Under the pieces are notes generated by a model. It saw only the letters and a program-made list of their open reading frames with translations. It was not told the origin of the DNA and ran no database searches. From the NCBI RefSeq assembly GCF_017312405.1, contig NZ_BLTG01000033.1, forward strand, positions 1-57,648: a DNA stretch of 57,648 bases. Reading direction: 5' to 3'. The DNA is from Mycobacterium sp. PO1. GTDB taxonomy: Bacteria > Actinomycetota > Actinomycetes > Mycobacteriales > Mycobacteriaceae. Of the stretch, positions 39,266 through 48,138 are shown one piece after another. Positions within the stretch are counted from its first letter, which is position 1; every line of letters begins with the position of its first letter. Both the position numbers and the translations under genes were made by a program.

Positions 39266-39308
39266 CCCCGCCCCGGCCCCAAACCCAGCCCCAAACCCGG
39301 GGGCGGGG
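39266..39308. repeat. GC-only inverted repeat with internal direct repeat
   Basis: CCCCGCCCC (39266-39274) pairs with GGGGCGGGG (39300-39308). The 25-base loop contains GCCCCAAACCC twice in tandem. It lies between the tRNA-Leu promoter and the peptidase gene and may act as a transcription barrier between these divergent units. Confidence 0.5.
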
Positions 39309-39341
39309 CCCGTTCGGGGATCAATGGTAGGAAAGGGAACT

Positions 39342-40688
39342 GTGAGTGGTCCAATTCCGGGTCGGCCGACACCCAGCGACGAAGTCGTCGACCTTGTCAG
39401 CACCCTCATCAGGTTCGACACCTCCAACACCGGTGACCCCGCCACCACGAAGGGGGAGGCCGAGTGCGCCCGCTGGGTGGCCGAGCAGCTCGCCGAGGTC
39501 GGCCTGGAGAGCGAGTACATCGAGGCAGGGGCACCCGGGCGCGCCAATGTCTTCGCCCGGCTCCCCGGGGCGGACCGGTCCCGCGGGGCCTTGATGCTGC
39601 ACGGACACCTCGACGTGGTGCCCGCCGAGGCCGCCGACTGGAGTGTGCACCCGTTCTCCGGTGCCATCGAGGACGGCTACGTGTGGGGGCGCGGCGCGGT
39701 CGACATGAAGGACATGGTCGGGATGATCCTGGCGGTCGCCCGGCACTTCAAACGCGCAGGCATCGTCCCCCCGCGCGACCTGGTGTTCGCGTTCGTCTCC
39801 GACGAGGAGGCCGGCGGCAACTACGGCTGCAAATGGCTGGTCGAGAACCGTCCCGACCTGTTCGCCGGCGTCACCGAAGCGGTCGGTGAGGTCGGCGGGT
39901 TCTCGCTGACGGTGCCGCGCCGCGACGGCGGTGAACGGCGGCTCTACCTCGTCGAGACGGCCGAGAAGGCGATGCTGTGGATGCGCCTGACCGCGCGGGC
40001 GCGGGCTGGCCACGGCTCGATGGTGCACGACGACAATGCCGTCACCGCGGTCTCCGAGGCCGTGGCGAAGCTGGGCCGGCACCGCTTCCCGCTCGTGCTG
40101 ACCGAGTCGGTGGAACAGTTCCTGACCGCGGTGGCCGAGGAGACGGGCTACGCGTTCGACCCCGCTTCTCCGGACATCGACGGCACCGTCGCCAAACTCG
40201 GCGGTATCGCCCGCATCGTCGGAGCCACGCTGCGCGACACCGCCAACCCGACGATGCTCAAGGCCGGCTACAAAGCCAACGTCATCCCGGCGACCGCCGA
40301 GGCCGTGATCGACTGCCGGGTGCTGCCCGGCCGCCTCGCCGCGTTCGAACGCGAAGTCGACGAACTGATCGGCCCCGACGTGCAGCGCGAATGGATCACC
40401 AACCTGCCGTCGTACGAAACCCCGTTCGACGGGGAACTGCTCGAAGCGATGAACTCGGCGATCCTGGCCCACGACCCCGACGCCCGCACCGTGCCCTACA
40501 TGCTGTCCGGCGGAACCGATGCAAAACACTTCGCCCGCTTGGGTATTCGCTGCTTCGGGTTCGCGCCGCTGCGGCTGCCGCCGGAACTGGACTTCGCCGC
40601 GTTGTTCCACGGGGTCGACGAGCGGGTACCCGTTGACGCGTTGCGGTTCGGCGCGCAGGTCCTCGAACACTTCCTGCTGCACAGCTAG
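39342..40688 (+). CDS. M20/M28-type metallopeptidase (Rv2141c-like)
   Basis: This is a zinc-dependent peptidase or deacylase of the M20 family (ArgE/DapE/carboxypeptidase G2 type), 448 residues. Metal-site motifs are LHGHLDVVP, GRGAVDMKDM and the catalytic SDEEAGGNYG, with the dimerisation domain inserted around RAGHGSMVHDDNAV and the final HGVDERVP. I chose the GTG at 39342 because AGGAAAGGG lies just upstream and it gives the usual mycobacterial family length; an ATG at 39324 overlaps that ribosome-binding site. The substrate is unknown. The gene is followed closely by the PEBP gene. Confidence 0.9.
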   Translation: MSGPIPGRPTPSDEVVDLVSTLIRFDTSNTGDPATTKGEAECARWVAEQLAEVGLESEYIEAGAPGRANVFARLPGADRSRGALMLHGHLDVVPAEAADWSVHPFSGAIEDGYVWGRGAVDMKDMVGMILAVARHFKRAGIVPPRDLVFAFVSDEEAGGNYGCKWLVENRPDLFAGVTEAVGEVGGFSLTVPRRDGGERRLYLVETAEKAMLWMRLTARARAGHGSMVHDDNAVTAVSEAVAKLGRHRFPLVLTESVEQFLTAVAEETGYAFDPASPDIDGTVAKLGGIARIVGATLRDTANPTMLKAGYKANVIPATAEAVIDCRVLPGRLAAFEREVDELIGPDVQREWITNLPSYETPFDGELLEAMNSAILAHDPDARTVPYMLSGGTDAKHFARLGIRCFGFAPLRLPPELDFAALFHGVDERVPVDALRFGAQVLEHFLLHS

Positions 40689-40721
40689 ACACCGAACGAC
40701 GATTGAAAGGACTGACCGCAC

Positions 40722-41252
40722 ATGGCATTTCCGTACAATCCCTACGATTTCCTGCCCGAGTTGCCGACGTTCACCGTGACGTCGGAGTCCTTCGACGACG
40801 GTCAGCCGCTCGCCAACGATCAGGTCAGCGGAATCATGGGCGCCGGCGGGTCGGACATCTCACCCCAGTTGAGCTGGTCGGGCTTCCCGGAGGAGACTCG
40901 CAGCTTCGCGGTCACCGTGTATGACCCCGATGCGCCCACGGCGTCGGGTTTCTGGCACTGGGCGGTGTTCAACCTGCCCGCCACGGTCACCGATCTTCCC
41001 GCCGGGGTGGGCGACGGCAGCGGACTGCCCGGCGAGGCCGTCACGCTGGCCAACGACGCCGGTCTCAAGCGCTACATCGGCGCCGCCCCGCCGCCGGGGC
41101 ACGGGCCGCACCGCTACATCGTCGCCGTGCACGCGGTGGACGTGGAGAAGCTCGATGTCCCCGCTGAAGGGACCCCGGCGTATCTGGGCTTCAACTTGTT
41201 CAGTCACGCCATCGCCCGGGCCCTGATCCACGGCACCCACGAGCAGAAGTGA
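40722..41252 (+). CDS. YbhB/YbcL (PEBP, Raf kinase inhibitor-like) protein
   Basis: This is a phosphatidylethanolamine-binding-protein family member of 176 residues. Ligand-pocket motifs are [31 protein letters not shown] and [13 protein letters not shown]. It has no signal peptide and no export motif. The molecular role of bacterial PEBP proteins is poorly defined. GAAAGGA supports the ATG, 33 bp after the peptidase stop. Its stop codon is the first base triplet of the hairpin shared with pyrD. Confidence 0.92.
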   Translation: MAFPYNPYDFLPELPTFTVTSESFDDGQPLANDQVSGIMGAGGSDISPQLSWSGFPEETRSFAVTVYDPDAPTASGFWHWAVFNLPATVTDLPAGVGDGSGLPGEAVTLANDAGLKRYIGAAPPPGHGPHRYIVAVHAVDVEKLDVPAEGTPAYLGFNLFSHAIARALIHGTHEQK

Positions 41253-41299
41253 TGTCGGGGTGGTTGTCGTCGCTCGACGGCGACAACCACCCGACGTCA
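41250..41299. terminator. Bidirectional hairpin between convergent PEBP gene and pyrD
   Basis: The left arm 41250-41272 (TGATGTCGGGGTGGTTGTCG onward) and right arm 41278-41299 are complementary over about 22 bp with only a few mismatches and a 5-base loop. Each arm begins with the stop codon of one of the converging genes, so both stops are embedded in the stem. There is no U-tract. Confidence 0.75.
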
Positions 41300-42361
41300 C
41301 GGGTGCGCCGCCGAGCCCACCGCGTCGGCGAGGCTGGTGAACCCGCCCGCGTGCAGGCGGCGGGCGATGCCGTCGTTGATCGACTTGGCCCACAGTCCGC
41401 CGCCGTAGACGAAGCCGGTGTAGCCCTGCAGCAGGGAGGCACCCGAGGTGATGCGGTCCCAGGCGTCGTCGGCGGTCTCGATCCCGCCGACGCTGACCAG
41501 CACCAGGCGGTCACCGACGCGCCGGTAGAGGCGTCGCAGCACCTCGGCCGCGCGGCGCGCGACCGGCGGCCCGGAGATTCCGCCCGGCCCCAGTTCGGCC
41601 ACGCCGGGGGTGGCCAGACCGTCGCGGGAAATCGTGGTGTTGGTGGCGACGATCCCCGCCAGCCCGAGTTCGACGGCCAGATCGGCGATCTGGTCGATGT
41701 CGTCGTCGGCGAGATCCGGGGCGATCTTCACCAGCACCGGTGTCGAGGTCTGGGCCAGCACTGCGGCCAGGATGGGACGCAGCGACTGCACCGACTGAAG
41801 ATCCCGCAGACCTGGCGTGTTGGGCGAACTGACGTTGACCACCAGGTAGGACGCCAGCGGGCCGAGCAGGCGGGCGCTCTCGGCGTAGTCGTCGGCCGCC
41901 CGGTCCGGCGGTGTCGCCTTGGTCTTGCCGATGTTCACCCCGACGGGCACGTCGGGAACATGATCGGTGAGTTGCGCCGCCAGCGCGCGGGCACCGTGAT
42001 TGTTGAAACCCATCCGGTTGAGCAGCGCCCGGTCGGCGGGCAGCCGGAACAGCCGCGGTTGCGGGTTGCCGGGTTGCGCCCGCGCGGTCACGGTGCCGAC
42101 CTCGGCGTAACCGAAGCCGAGCGCCCCCCACGTGTGCAGTCCCAGACCGTCCTTGTCGAACCCGGCCGCCAGGCCCATCGGGCCCGGGAACCGCACCCCG
42201 AACACGGTGCTGGCCAGCGCCGGATCCCGAGGCCGCAGCCGTCGGGAGAGCAGCCGGCGCACCGGCGTCGGGGCGGTGGCCGCGCGCAGCCCACCGAACA
42301 CCCACGTGTGCACGCGTTCGGGCTCGACGGTGAACAGCACCCGGCGCAGCGCGGAGTACAT
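41297..42361 (-). CDS. pyrD: Dihydroorotate dehydrogenase (quinone), class 2
   Basis: This membrane-associated flavoenzyme of pyrimidine biosynthesis oxidises dihydroorotate to orotate with quinone as acceptor. The 354 residues show the class 2 N-terminal helices ([22 protein letters not shown]), [33 protein letters not shown] with the catalytic serine, [18 protein letters not shown] and [16 protein letters not shown] chose the ATG at 42361 ([10 protein letters not shown]), since upstream codons have no family match. It is the third gene of an lppL-DUF5703-pyrD operon. Confidence 0.95.
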   Translation of the reverse strand: MYSALRRVLFTVEPERVHTWVFGGLRAATAPTPVRRLLSRRLRPRDPALASTVFGVRFPGPMGLAAGFDKDGLGLHTWGALGFGYAEVGTVTARAQPGNPQPRLFRLPADRALLNRMGFNNHGARALAAQLTDHVPDVPVGVNIGKTKATPPDRAADDYAESARLLGPLASYLVVNVSSPNTPGLRDLQSVQSLRPILAAVLAQTSTPVLVKIAPDLADDDIDQIADLAVELGLAGIVATNTTISRDGLATPGVAELGPGGISGPPVARRAAEVLRRLYRRVGDRLVLVSVGGIETADDAWDRITSGASLLQGYTGFVYGGGLWAKSINDGIARRLHAGGFTSLADAVGSAAHP

Positions 42362-42377
42362 CACCGTCGACCGTCGA

Positions 42378-42638
42378 TCACGCCGGCGCCTCGGGGGTCG
42401 GTGCCGGTTGGGCACGCTTCTTGCGGCGCAGTAACACCCGGCGGCTGCCGTCGGTGTAGAGGCGCACCCGGGTCAGTTCCCAACCGCGGTATTCGGCCTC
42501 GATCGACAACCGGATCGAGGCGCTGACCCGGGTCACGTCCGGGGGCAGCCGCAGCGGAATCCATTCGTATTCGCCGGGGTCCTCGGCGACGGCCTGATCC
42601 CAGGCGGCGGGCATGCGGCCGCGCGAACCTCGGCTCAT
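42378..42638 (-). CDS. DUF5703 family protein
   Basis: This is an 86-residue soluble protein. The core [46 protein letters not shown] register matches the small actinobacterial DUF5703 family, which has no assigned function. The N- and C-termini are charged and Pro-rich. Its ATG overlaps the lppL stop (ATGA on the minus strand), and pyrD follows 16 bp later, so it is the middle gene of a three-gene unit. Confidence 0.75.
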   Translation of the reverse strand: MSRGSRGRMPAAWDQAVAEDPGEYEWIPLRLPPDVTRVSASIRLSIEAEYRGWELTRVRLYTDGSRRVLLRRKKRAQPAPTPEAPA

Positions 42639-43672
42639 CGGGCTGCCCCGGCTATCACCTGGACGCCGGAACCGGACCCCGACACCACATACAGGGTGCC
42701 GGATGCATCGTCGAACGCCAGTGAGTTGGGTTGCTGCACGGTTCGATAACGCACCTTCTCGACAGGTATTCCGGTCGACAGATCGTAACCAACCACGGTG
42801 TTGGTCGCCGTCTGGGCGACCCAGGCCAACACGGGTGTGTCGCCGCCGGAGGCCACCAGGCCGTACGGGGCGTCCGGCACCGGGAAGCGTTGCCGCAGCA
42901 TCAGCGGATCGACGCCGTAGACCAGCAGTTCGCCGCCGCGGGTGTCGGTGACGAGCACCCGACCCGCAGCGTCCGCCACCATCGTGGTCGCGCCCTCACC
43001 GGCGCGCAGCGCGTGTTCGTCGTCGGTTCCCTCGGCGTTGAGGCTGGTCACCGAGGTCTGCCCGCGGTCGAGCACCACCGCGGTGTCGCCTTGGGTGACG
43101 ATGCTGTCCACCCGCGCGAAGATCTTCACCTGCGCCGCGACGTCCCCTTGGGAATCGAGTGTGTAAACCGTCCCGTCGGCGCTGCCCAGCACCAGGCGGC
43201 CGTCGGCGCGACGCGCCAGCGCGGTGAAGTCGACGTCGTCCCGCCCGGGGACCCCGATCCGTTCGGCCGCGCCGGCGGCGACGTCCAGTGCGAAATAGCC
43301 GCCCCGCGTCGGCAGCAGCACCGTGCCGGCCGCGTCAGCGACCAGCGCACCGGCGCTGCCGTCCAGCTCGACCGGAACCGGGGCGCCGTCGGCGGGCAGG
43401 ACGGTGACCACCGAGCGATCGGCACCGCTCGGCCCCAGCACCACCAGCGAGCGCGTTGCCGGGTCGAAGACGGCGGCCTGGGCCGGAGCTGCCAGCGGAA
43501 GCACCTGTCCCTCCGGTGTCGCGCTGGCCGGCGGTGAGGCGGCGGCGCTGGCGGGAGCGATCGTCGGTGGTGGCGCGTCGGCGGGATTGGTGGAACAGCC
43601 CGCCAGCGCGGTAGCCAGTGCGACCACCAGAAGCAGAATCGGCAGGACCGGTGTGTTTGTACGGCGAGGCAA
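42635..43672 (-). CDS. lppL: Lipoprotein with YncE-like beta-propeller (LppL)
   Basis: This is an exported lipoprotein. The signal peptide VLPILLLVVALATALAGC ends in a lipobox (ALAGC), and a Pro/Ala/Ser-rich linker leads to a beta-propeller of about 290 residues with repeated blades such as DAAGRVLVTDTRGGELLVYGVDP and PNSLAFDDASGTLYVVSGSGSGV. Propeller ligands are unknown. Its position in front of pyrD is conserved in mycobacteria. The start is uncertain: the TTG at 43672 gives the shortest signal peptide (345 residues), and the TTG at 43726 is an alternative. The frame stays open far upstream, but that DNA is the neighbouring gene on the other strand. Confidence 0.85.
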   Translation of the reverse strand: MPRRTNTPVLPILLLVVALATALAGCSTNPADAPPPTIAPASAAASPPASATPEGQVLPLAAPAQAAVFDPATRSLVVLGPSGADRSVVTVLPADGAPVPVELDGSAGALVADAAGTVLLPTRGGYFALDVAAGAAERIGVPGRDDVDFTALARRADGRLVLGSADGTVYTLDSQGDVAAQVKIFARVDSIVTQGDTAVVLDRGQTSVTSLNAEGTDDEHALRAGEGATTMVADAAGRVLVTDTRGGELLVYGVDPLMLRQRFPVPDAPYGLVASGGDTPVLAWVAQTATNTVVGYDLSTGIPVEKVRYRTVQQPNSLAFDDASGTLYVVSGSGSGVQVIAGAAR

Positions 43673-43768
43673 AGGGTAGCTCTCGGTTGTGCGGACGAAA
43701 CCTGATCGAACAGCCAGTGTATTCAAGCTGTGACGGGTCAATCTGCCGCGTCCGGAAGGTCTATTGAC

Positions 43769-44104
43769 GTGAGCGACGGTATGGTACGGACCATGACCCT
43801 TCTTGCCGATAGCGATATGAATGGTCAGGGCTTTGCTGTCGAGGACATCACCACGGGTGTCCACGCCAGCGGATTCGGCCAGGTCGGCGATGGACGGAGC
43901 TTCTCGTTCCACATCGAACATCAGGCCCTGGTCGTCGAGGTGTACCGGCCGCGACTGCGCGGACCGGTCCCGCAGGCCGAGGATGTGGTCGCGACGGCGA
44001 CCCGCAAGCTGACCGACGTCGACCTCTGTGACGAGCGCAGCATGACCGCGGTGGTGCGTGACGCCGTCGCCGATGCGCAACCGGTACCGCGTAACAGCCG
44101 CTGA
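43769..44104 (+). CDS. Conserved hypothetical protein (Rv2137c-like)
   Basis: This is a soluble protein of 111 residues found next to uppP in mycobacteria. Visible segments are [37 protein letters not shown] and [20 protein letters not shown]. No catalytic motif is apparent. I chose the GTG at 43769 because GGAAGG lies 9 bases upstream. ATG codons at 43781 and 43793 are in frame and could also serve. It is divergent from lppL, and uppP follows after 26 bp. Confidence 0.75.
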   Translation: MSDGMVRTMTLLADSDMNGQGFAVEDITTGVHASGFGQVGDGRSFSFHIEHQALVVEVYRPRLRGPVPQAEDVVATATRKLTDVDLCDERSMTAVVRDAVADAQPVPRNSR

Positions 44105-44130
44105 CCCACCCCCACGGTACGGTCGTCCTC

Positions 44131-44979
44131 GTGACCGACGTACCTGCGATGTCGTGGCTGCAGGTGGTGGTCCTGTCGATCCTGCAGGGACTGACCGAGT
44201 TCCTCCCGGTGTCGTCCTCCGGGCATCTGGCGATCGCCTCGAGGGTGTTCTTCGACGACGACGCCGGTGCGTCGTTCACCGCGGTCAGCCAGTTGGGGAC
44301 CGAGGCGGCGGTGCTGGTGTACTTCGCCCGCGACATCGTGCGCATCGTCAAGGCGTGGTGGGCGGGTCTGTTCGACGCCGTCCGCCGCAACGCCGACTAC
44401 TGGCTGGGCTGGTGGGTGATCATCGGCTCCATCCCGATCGGCGTGATCGGCCTGCTGTTCAAGGACCAGATCCGCACCGGTGCGCGCAACCTGTGGCTGG
44501 TGGCCACCGCGCTGATCGTGTTCTCGCTGGTCATCGCTGCCGCCGAGTACGTGGGCCGGCAGAGCCGCCGAGTCGAGCAGCTCACCTGGAAGGACGCCGT
44601 CATCGTCGGCTTCGCCCAATGCCTGGCCCTGGTCCCGGGAGTGTCGCGTTCAGGTGCCACGATCAGCGCGGGCCTGTTCCTCGGCATGGAGCGCGAGCTC
44701 GCCGCCCGGTTCGGGTTCCTGCTGGCGATCCCGGCGGTTTTCGCCTCCGGTCTGTTCTCGCTGCCCGACGCGTTCGCCCCGGTCGGCGAGGGAATGGCCG
44801 CCAGCGGGGCGCAGCTGCTGATCGCGACCCTGATCGCCTTCGTCGTCGGGTTCGCCGCGGTCGCCTGGTTCCTACGATTCCTGGTTCGGCACAGCATGTA
44901 CTGGTTCGTGGGGTACCGCATCGTGTTGGGCGTCGTGGTGTTGGTTCTGTTGTCGACCGGGGTGGTGGCCGCATCATGA
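44131..44979 (+). CDS. uppP: Undecaprenyl-diphosphatase UppP (BacA)
   Basis: This integral membrane phosphatase recycles undecaprenyl diphosphate to the monophosphate carrier that MraY uses. The 282 residues contain both family motifs, [17 protein letters not shown] and the phosphate-binding [17 protein letters not shown], with about eight predicted membrane helices. The GTG at 44131 gives [20 protein letters not shown], a normal family start. Overexpression of this family confers bacitracin resistance elsewhere. A 58-bp spacer precedes the phosphatase gene. Confidence 0.96.
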   Translation: MTDVPAMSWLQVVVLSILQGLTEFLPVSSSGHLAIASRVFFDDDAGASFTAVSQLGTEAAVLVYFARDIVRIVKAWWAGLFDAVRRNADYWLGWWVIIGSIPIGVIGLLFKDQIRTGARNLWLVATALIVFSLVIAAAEYVGRQSRRVEQLTWKDAVIVGFAQCLALVPGVSRSGATISAGLFLGMERELAARFGFLLAIPAVFASGLFSLPDAFAPVGEGMAASGAQLLIATLIAFVVGFAAVAWFLRFLVRHSMYWFVGYRIVLGVVVLVLLSTGVVAAS

Positions 44980-45037
44980 CCGACGAGCGCTTGCGCGTGG
45001 GGGTACCGCCCGCCCGGAGGGCAGGGGGAGAGATGAC

Positions 45038-45742
45038 GTGACCGTTCTGCTGCTGAGGCACGGCCGCTCCACCTCCAACACCGCACACACGCTGGCGGGC
45101 CGCTCTCCGGGTGTCGACCTCGACGACCGCGGCCGCGAGCAGGCCGCGGCGCTGGTGGAGCGCATCGGATCGTTGCCGATCCGGGCCATCGTGCGGTCCC
45201 CGCTGCTGCGGTGTGGGCGCACGGTCGAGCCGCTGGCCGCAGCGCTGGGTGTGGAACCGGCGGTCGACGACCGGCTCGCCGAGGTCGATTACGGCGCGTG
45301 GACCGGCCGCAAGCTGGGGGACCTGGTGAAGGAGCCGTTGTGGGCGGTGGTTCAGCAGCAGCCCAGCGCCGCGGTGTTCCCCGACGGCGAGGGGCTGGCC
45401 GCGGTGCAGGCGCGGGCGGTATCGGCGGTGAGGGAGCACGATCGACGGTTGGCCGACGAGCACGGCACTGACGTGCTCTGGGTGGCGTGTACTCACGGTG
45501 ACGTCATCAAGGCCGTTCTCGCCGACGCGCTGGGCACCCATCTGGACAGCTTCCAGCGGATCAACGCCGATCCGGCGTCGGTGAGCGTCATCCGCTACAC
45601 CACGCTGCGGCCCTTCGTGGTCCACGTCAACCACACCGGCGCCGCGTTGAACCCCGCGCTGGCCGTCGTCGCCGATCCGGACAAGTCCGGTGACGGTGCT
45701 GTGCCGAGCGGTGAAGCCGTGGTCGGCGGCTCGACCGAGTGA
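45038..45742 (+). CDS. Histidine phosphatase (MSMEG_4193-type phosphomutase-like)
   Basis: This is a histidine phosphatase superfamily protein of 234 residues. The catalytic R7-H8-G9 is at the N-terminus (VLLLRHGRS). The second arginine lies in IVRSPLLRCGRT, the acid in LAEVDYGAW and the second histidine in VACTHGDVIK. Mycobacteria carry it between uppP and the DUF3090 gene. The natural substrate is not established. GGGGGAG supports the GTG at 45038. Confidence 0.9.
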   Translation: MTVLLLRHGRSTSNTAHTLAGRSPGVDLDDRGREQAAALVERIGSLPIRAIVRSPLLRCGRTVEPLAAALGVEPAVDDRLAEVDYGAWTGRKLGDLVKEPLWAVVQQQPSAAVFPDGEGLAAVQARAVSAVREHDRRLADEHGTDVLWVACTHGDVIKAVLADALGTHLDSFQRINADPASVSVIRYTTLRPFVVHVNHTGAALNPALAVVADPDKSGDGAVPSGEAVVGGSTE

Positions 45743-45797
45743 ACAACGACGCCGCAATTACGGCTGACGTGGCGTAGCCGGTATTTTGGACACTGCC

Positions 45798-46385
45798 ATG
45801 GCCCGCGAAATCCACGTCTTCCGCACACCCGACCGTTTCGTGGCCGGGACTGTCGGGCAGCCCGGAAACCGGACGTTCTACCTGCAGGCCGTCCACGACA
45901 AGCGTGTGATCTCGGTCATCCTCGAGAAGCAGCAAGTCGCGGTGCTCGCCGAGCGGATCGCGGCGCTGCTGCTGGAGATCAACCGCCGCTTCGGCACGCC
46001 GATCCCACCGGAGACCGGTGAGGTCGAGGACCTGAGCCCACTGATCACCCCGGTCGACGCGGAGTTCCGGGTCGGCACCATGGGGCTGGGCTGGGATTCC
46101 GAGGCGCAGACGGTGGTCGTGGAGTTGCTCGCGGTGTCGGAAACCGAGTTCGACGCCTCGGTCGTGCTCGACGACTCCGAGGAGGGTCCCGACGCGGTGC
46201 GGGTCTTCTTGACCCCCGAGTCGGCCCGCGAGTTCGCGAACCGCTCCAATCGGGTCATCTCGGCCGGTCGTCCGCCCTGCCCGCTGTGCGAGGAACCGCT
46301 CGATCCCGAGGGGCACATCTGCGTGCGTACCAACGGCTACCGGCGGGGCGAGCTGACCGAAGCCGACGATGACGACGCCCTCTGA
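45798..46385 (+). CDS. DUF3090 family protein
   Basis: This conserved actinobacterial protein has 195 residues, the usual length. It begins MAREIHVFRTPDRFVAGTVG and ends with a probable zinc-binding element (CPLCEEPLDPEGHICVRTNGY: CxxC plus HxC). I chose the ATG at 45798; an ATG at 45786 adds four residues. The end of the gene overlaps the next gene by 17 bp, and the DUF3090-SCO1664 pair is constant in actinobacteria. Function is unknown. Confidence 0.9.
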   Translation: MAREIHVFRTPDRFVAGTVGQPGNRTFYLQAVHDKRVISVILEKQQVAVLAERIAALLLEINRRFGTPIPPETGEVEDLSPLITPVDAEFRVGTMGLGWDSEAQTVVVELLAVSETEFDASVVLDDSEEGPDAVRVFLTPESAREFANRSNRVISAGRPPCPLCEEPLDPEGHICVRTNGYRRGELTEADDDDAL

Positions 46386-47208
46386 GTCCGGCGCCGCCGA
46401 CGCCGAGACGGTGCTGCGCCGCGGCGACCTCACCGTCATCGGGCGGATCCGCTCGGCGAGCAACGCGACGTTTCTGTGCGAGGCCACACTCGGCGACACG
46501 ACAGTGCATTGCGTGTACAAGCCGGTGGCCGGCGAGGCGCCGCTGTGGGATTTCCCGGACGGCACCCTGGCGGGACGGGAGCTCGGCGCCTATCTGGTGT
46601 CGGCCGCGTTGGGCTGGAATGTGGTGCCGTACACCATCATTCGGGATGGTCCTGCTGGGCCCGGGATGTTGCAGCGGTGGGTCGACCAACCCGGTGACGA
46701 TCCCGCGGTCGGCGCAGGCCCGCTGGACACCGGCCCGGACCTGATCGATCTGCTGCCGGCCGGCCGGGTGCCGGACGGTTTCCTCGCGGTGCTGCAGGCC
46801 TACGACTACGCCGGAGACGAGGTGACCCTGGTGCACGCCGACGACGAGCGCCTGCGCCGGGTCGCGGTCTTCGATGTGCTGATCAACAACGCCGACCGCA
46901 AGGGCGGTCATGTGCTGTCCGGGCGCGACGGGCGGGTCTACGGCGTGGACCACGGGGTGAGCCTGCACGTCGAGGACAAACTGCGAACGGTGCTGTGGGG
47001 GTGGGCCGGCAAACCCGTCGACGATCACCTGCTCGGCGATGTGGCGGCGCTGCGCGACGCACTCGACGATGGTCTCGACGACCAGCTGTGCGGTCACATC
47101 ACGGCACCTGAAGTCGCCGCACTGAGATCCAGAGCCGTTGCCCTGCTGCGTAATCCGGTGATGCCTTCGCCCGACCGGCGCCGCCCGATACCGTGGCCGG
47201 CGTTTTGA
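46369..47208 (+). CDS. SCO1664 family protein (PI3/4-kinase-like fold)
   Basis: This is a 279-residue protein of the SCO1664 family. Kinase-like elements are visible: [20 protein letters not shown] contains the likely ATP-binding lysine, [16 protein letters not shown] resembles a catalytic loop, and [11 protein letters not shown] may hold the metal-binding aspartate. This suggests an atypical phosphotransferase related to phosphatidylinositol kinases. The substrate is unknown. It overlaps the DUF3090 gene by 17 bp and is followed 17 bp later by cysQ, so the three are probably one operon. Confidence 0.86.
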   Translation: MTTPSESGAADAETVLRRGDLTVIGRIRSASNATFLCEATLGDTTVHCVYKPVAGEAPLWDFPDGTLAGRELGAYLVSAALGWNVVPYTIIRDGPAGPGMLQRWVDQPGDDPAVGAGPLDTGPDLIDLLPAGRVPDGFLAVLQAYDYAGDEVTLVHADDERLRRVAVFDVLINNADRKGGHVLSGRDGRVYGVDHGVSLHVEDKLRTVLWGWAGKPVDDHLLGDVAALRDALDDGLDDQLCGHITAPEVAALRSRAVALLRNPVMPSPDRRRPIPWPAF

Positions 47209-47225
47209 CGTGGTCTACTTGGCCG

Positions 47226-48077
47226 GTGACGCTGACCGATGCGGCCCTGGCTGCCGAGGTGGCCGCGCAGGCCGGTGAGCTGCTCCTGGCCATGCGCGAG
47301 CAGATCGGCTTCTACGACCCGTATGACCTCGGCGACGCCGGCGACAAACGGGCCAACACGCTGATCCTGGACCGTCTGCACCAGGCCCGCCCGCATGACG
47401 CCGTGCTGTCCGAGGAGGCCGTCGACGATGTGTCGCGCGTCGACGCCGACCGGGTGTGGATCGTCGATCCGGTGGACGGCACCTACGAATATTCACTGCC
47501 CGGCCGCGTCGATTGGGCGGTGCACATCGCTCTGTGGCAACGCTCCAAGCACGGCGAGGGCGGCACGGCCACTTCCGCTGCCGGAGGCGGCACGATCGCT
47601 TCCGCTGCCGGAGGCGGCACGATCGCTTCCGCTGCCGGAGGCGGCACCATCACAGATGCCGCGGTCGCACTGCCTGCGCGCGGAGAGGTGTACCGCACCG
47701 ACACCGTGACCCCACCGCCACCGCGGCGCGACGGCCCGATCCGGATCACCGCCAGTTCCAACCGGCCGCCCGCGGTGCTGTGGGCCCTGCGGGACAAGAT
47801 GGACATCCAGCTCGTCCGCATCGGATCGGCCGGCGCCAAGGCGATGGCGGTGGTCCGCGGCGACGTCGACGCCTACATCCACGCCGGCGGGCAGTGGGAA
47901 TGGGATTCGGCTGCGCCGGCCGGCGTGCTGTGGGCGGCGGGCATGCATGCCTCGCGCCTCGGCGGCGCCCCGCTGGTCTACAACAGGCGCGACCCGTACC
48001 TGCCTGATCTGCTGATGTGCCGTCCGGAGTTGGCTCCGCTGCTGCTGGAGGAGATCCGGGCGGCTCACCGGCGATGA
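47226..48077 (+). CDS. cysQ: 3'-phosphoadenosine-5'-phosphatase CysQ with repeat insertion
   Basis: This Mg-dependent phosphatase of the inositol monophosphatase fold hydrolyses PAP/PAPS in sulphate assimilation. Motifs are LSEEAVDD, the metal-binding [12 protein letters not shown] and the C-terminal [13 protein letters not shown]. The protein has 283 residues. Between WQRSKHGEG and [12 protein letters not shown] the mycobacterial family normally has only a few residues. Here about 30 extra residues are inserted, built from the nine-residue unit SAAGGGTIA encoded by a 27-bp tandem repeat. The insertion lies in a surface loop before the next core strand. The GTG at 47226 has no clear ribosome-binding site. 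Confidence 0.9.
   Translation: MTLTDAALAAEVAAQAGELLLAMREQIGFYDPYDLGDAGDKRANTLILDRLHQARPHDAVLSEEAVDDVSRVDADRVWIVDPVDGTYEYSLPGRVDWAVHIALWQRSKHGEGGTATSAAGGGTIASAAGGGTIASAAGGGTITDAAVALPARGEVYRTDTVTPPPPRRDGPIRITASSNRPPAVLWALRDKMDIQLVRIGSAGAKAMAVVRGDVDAYIHAGGQWEWDSAAPAGVLWAAGMHASRLGGAPLVYNRRDPYLPDLLMCRPELAPLLLEEIRAAHRR
47574..47654 (+). repeat. 27-bp tandem repeat, three copies, inside cysQ
   Basis: Copies lie at 47574-47600, 47601-47627 and 47628-47654. The first two are identical, and the third diverges in its last bases. The unit starts TCCGCTGCCGGAGGCGGCAC. A degenerate half copy precedes the array (47556-47573). Each unit adds SAAGGGTIA in frame, giving a flexible Gly/Ala loop. Confidence 0.95.
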
Positions 48078-48138
48078 GAGGTTGGGAATGAAAGCGCCGT
48101 CCGCGTTGTCGCATTCGGCGATGTCTAGAGTCGACGGC

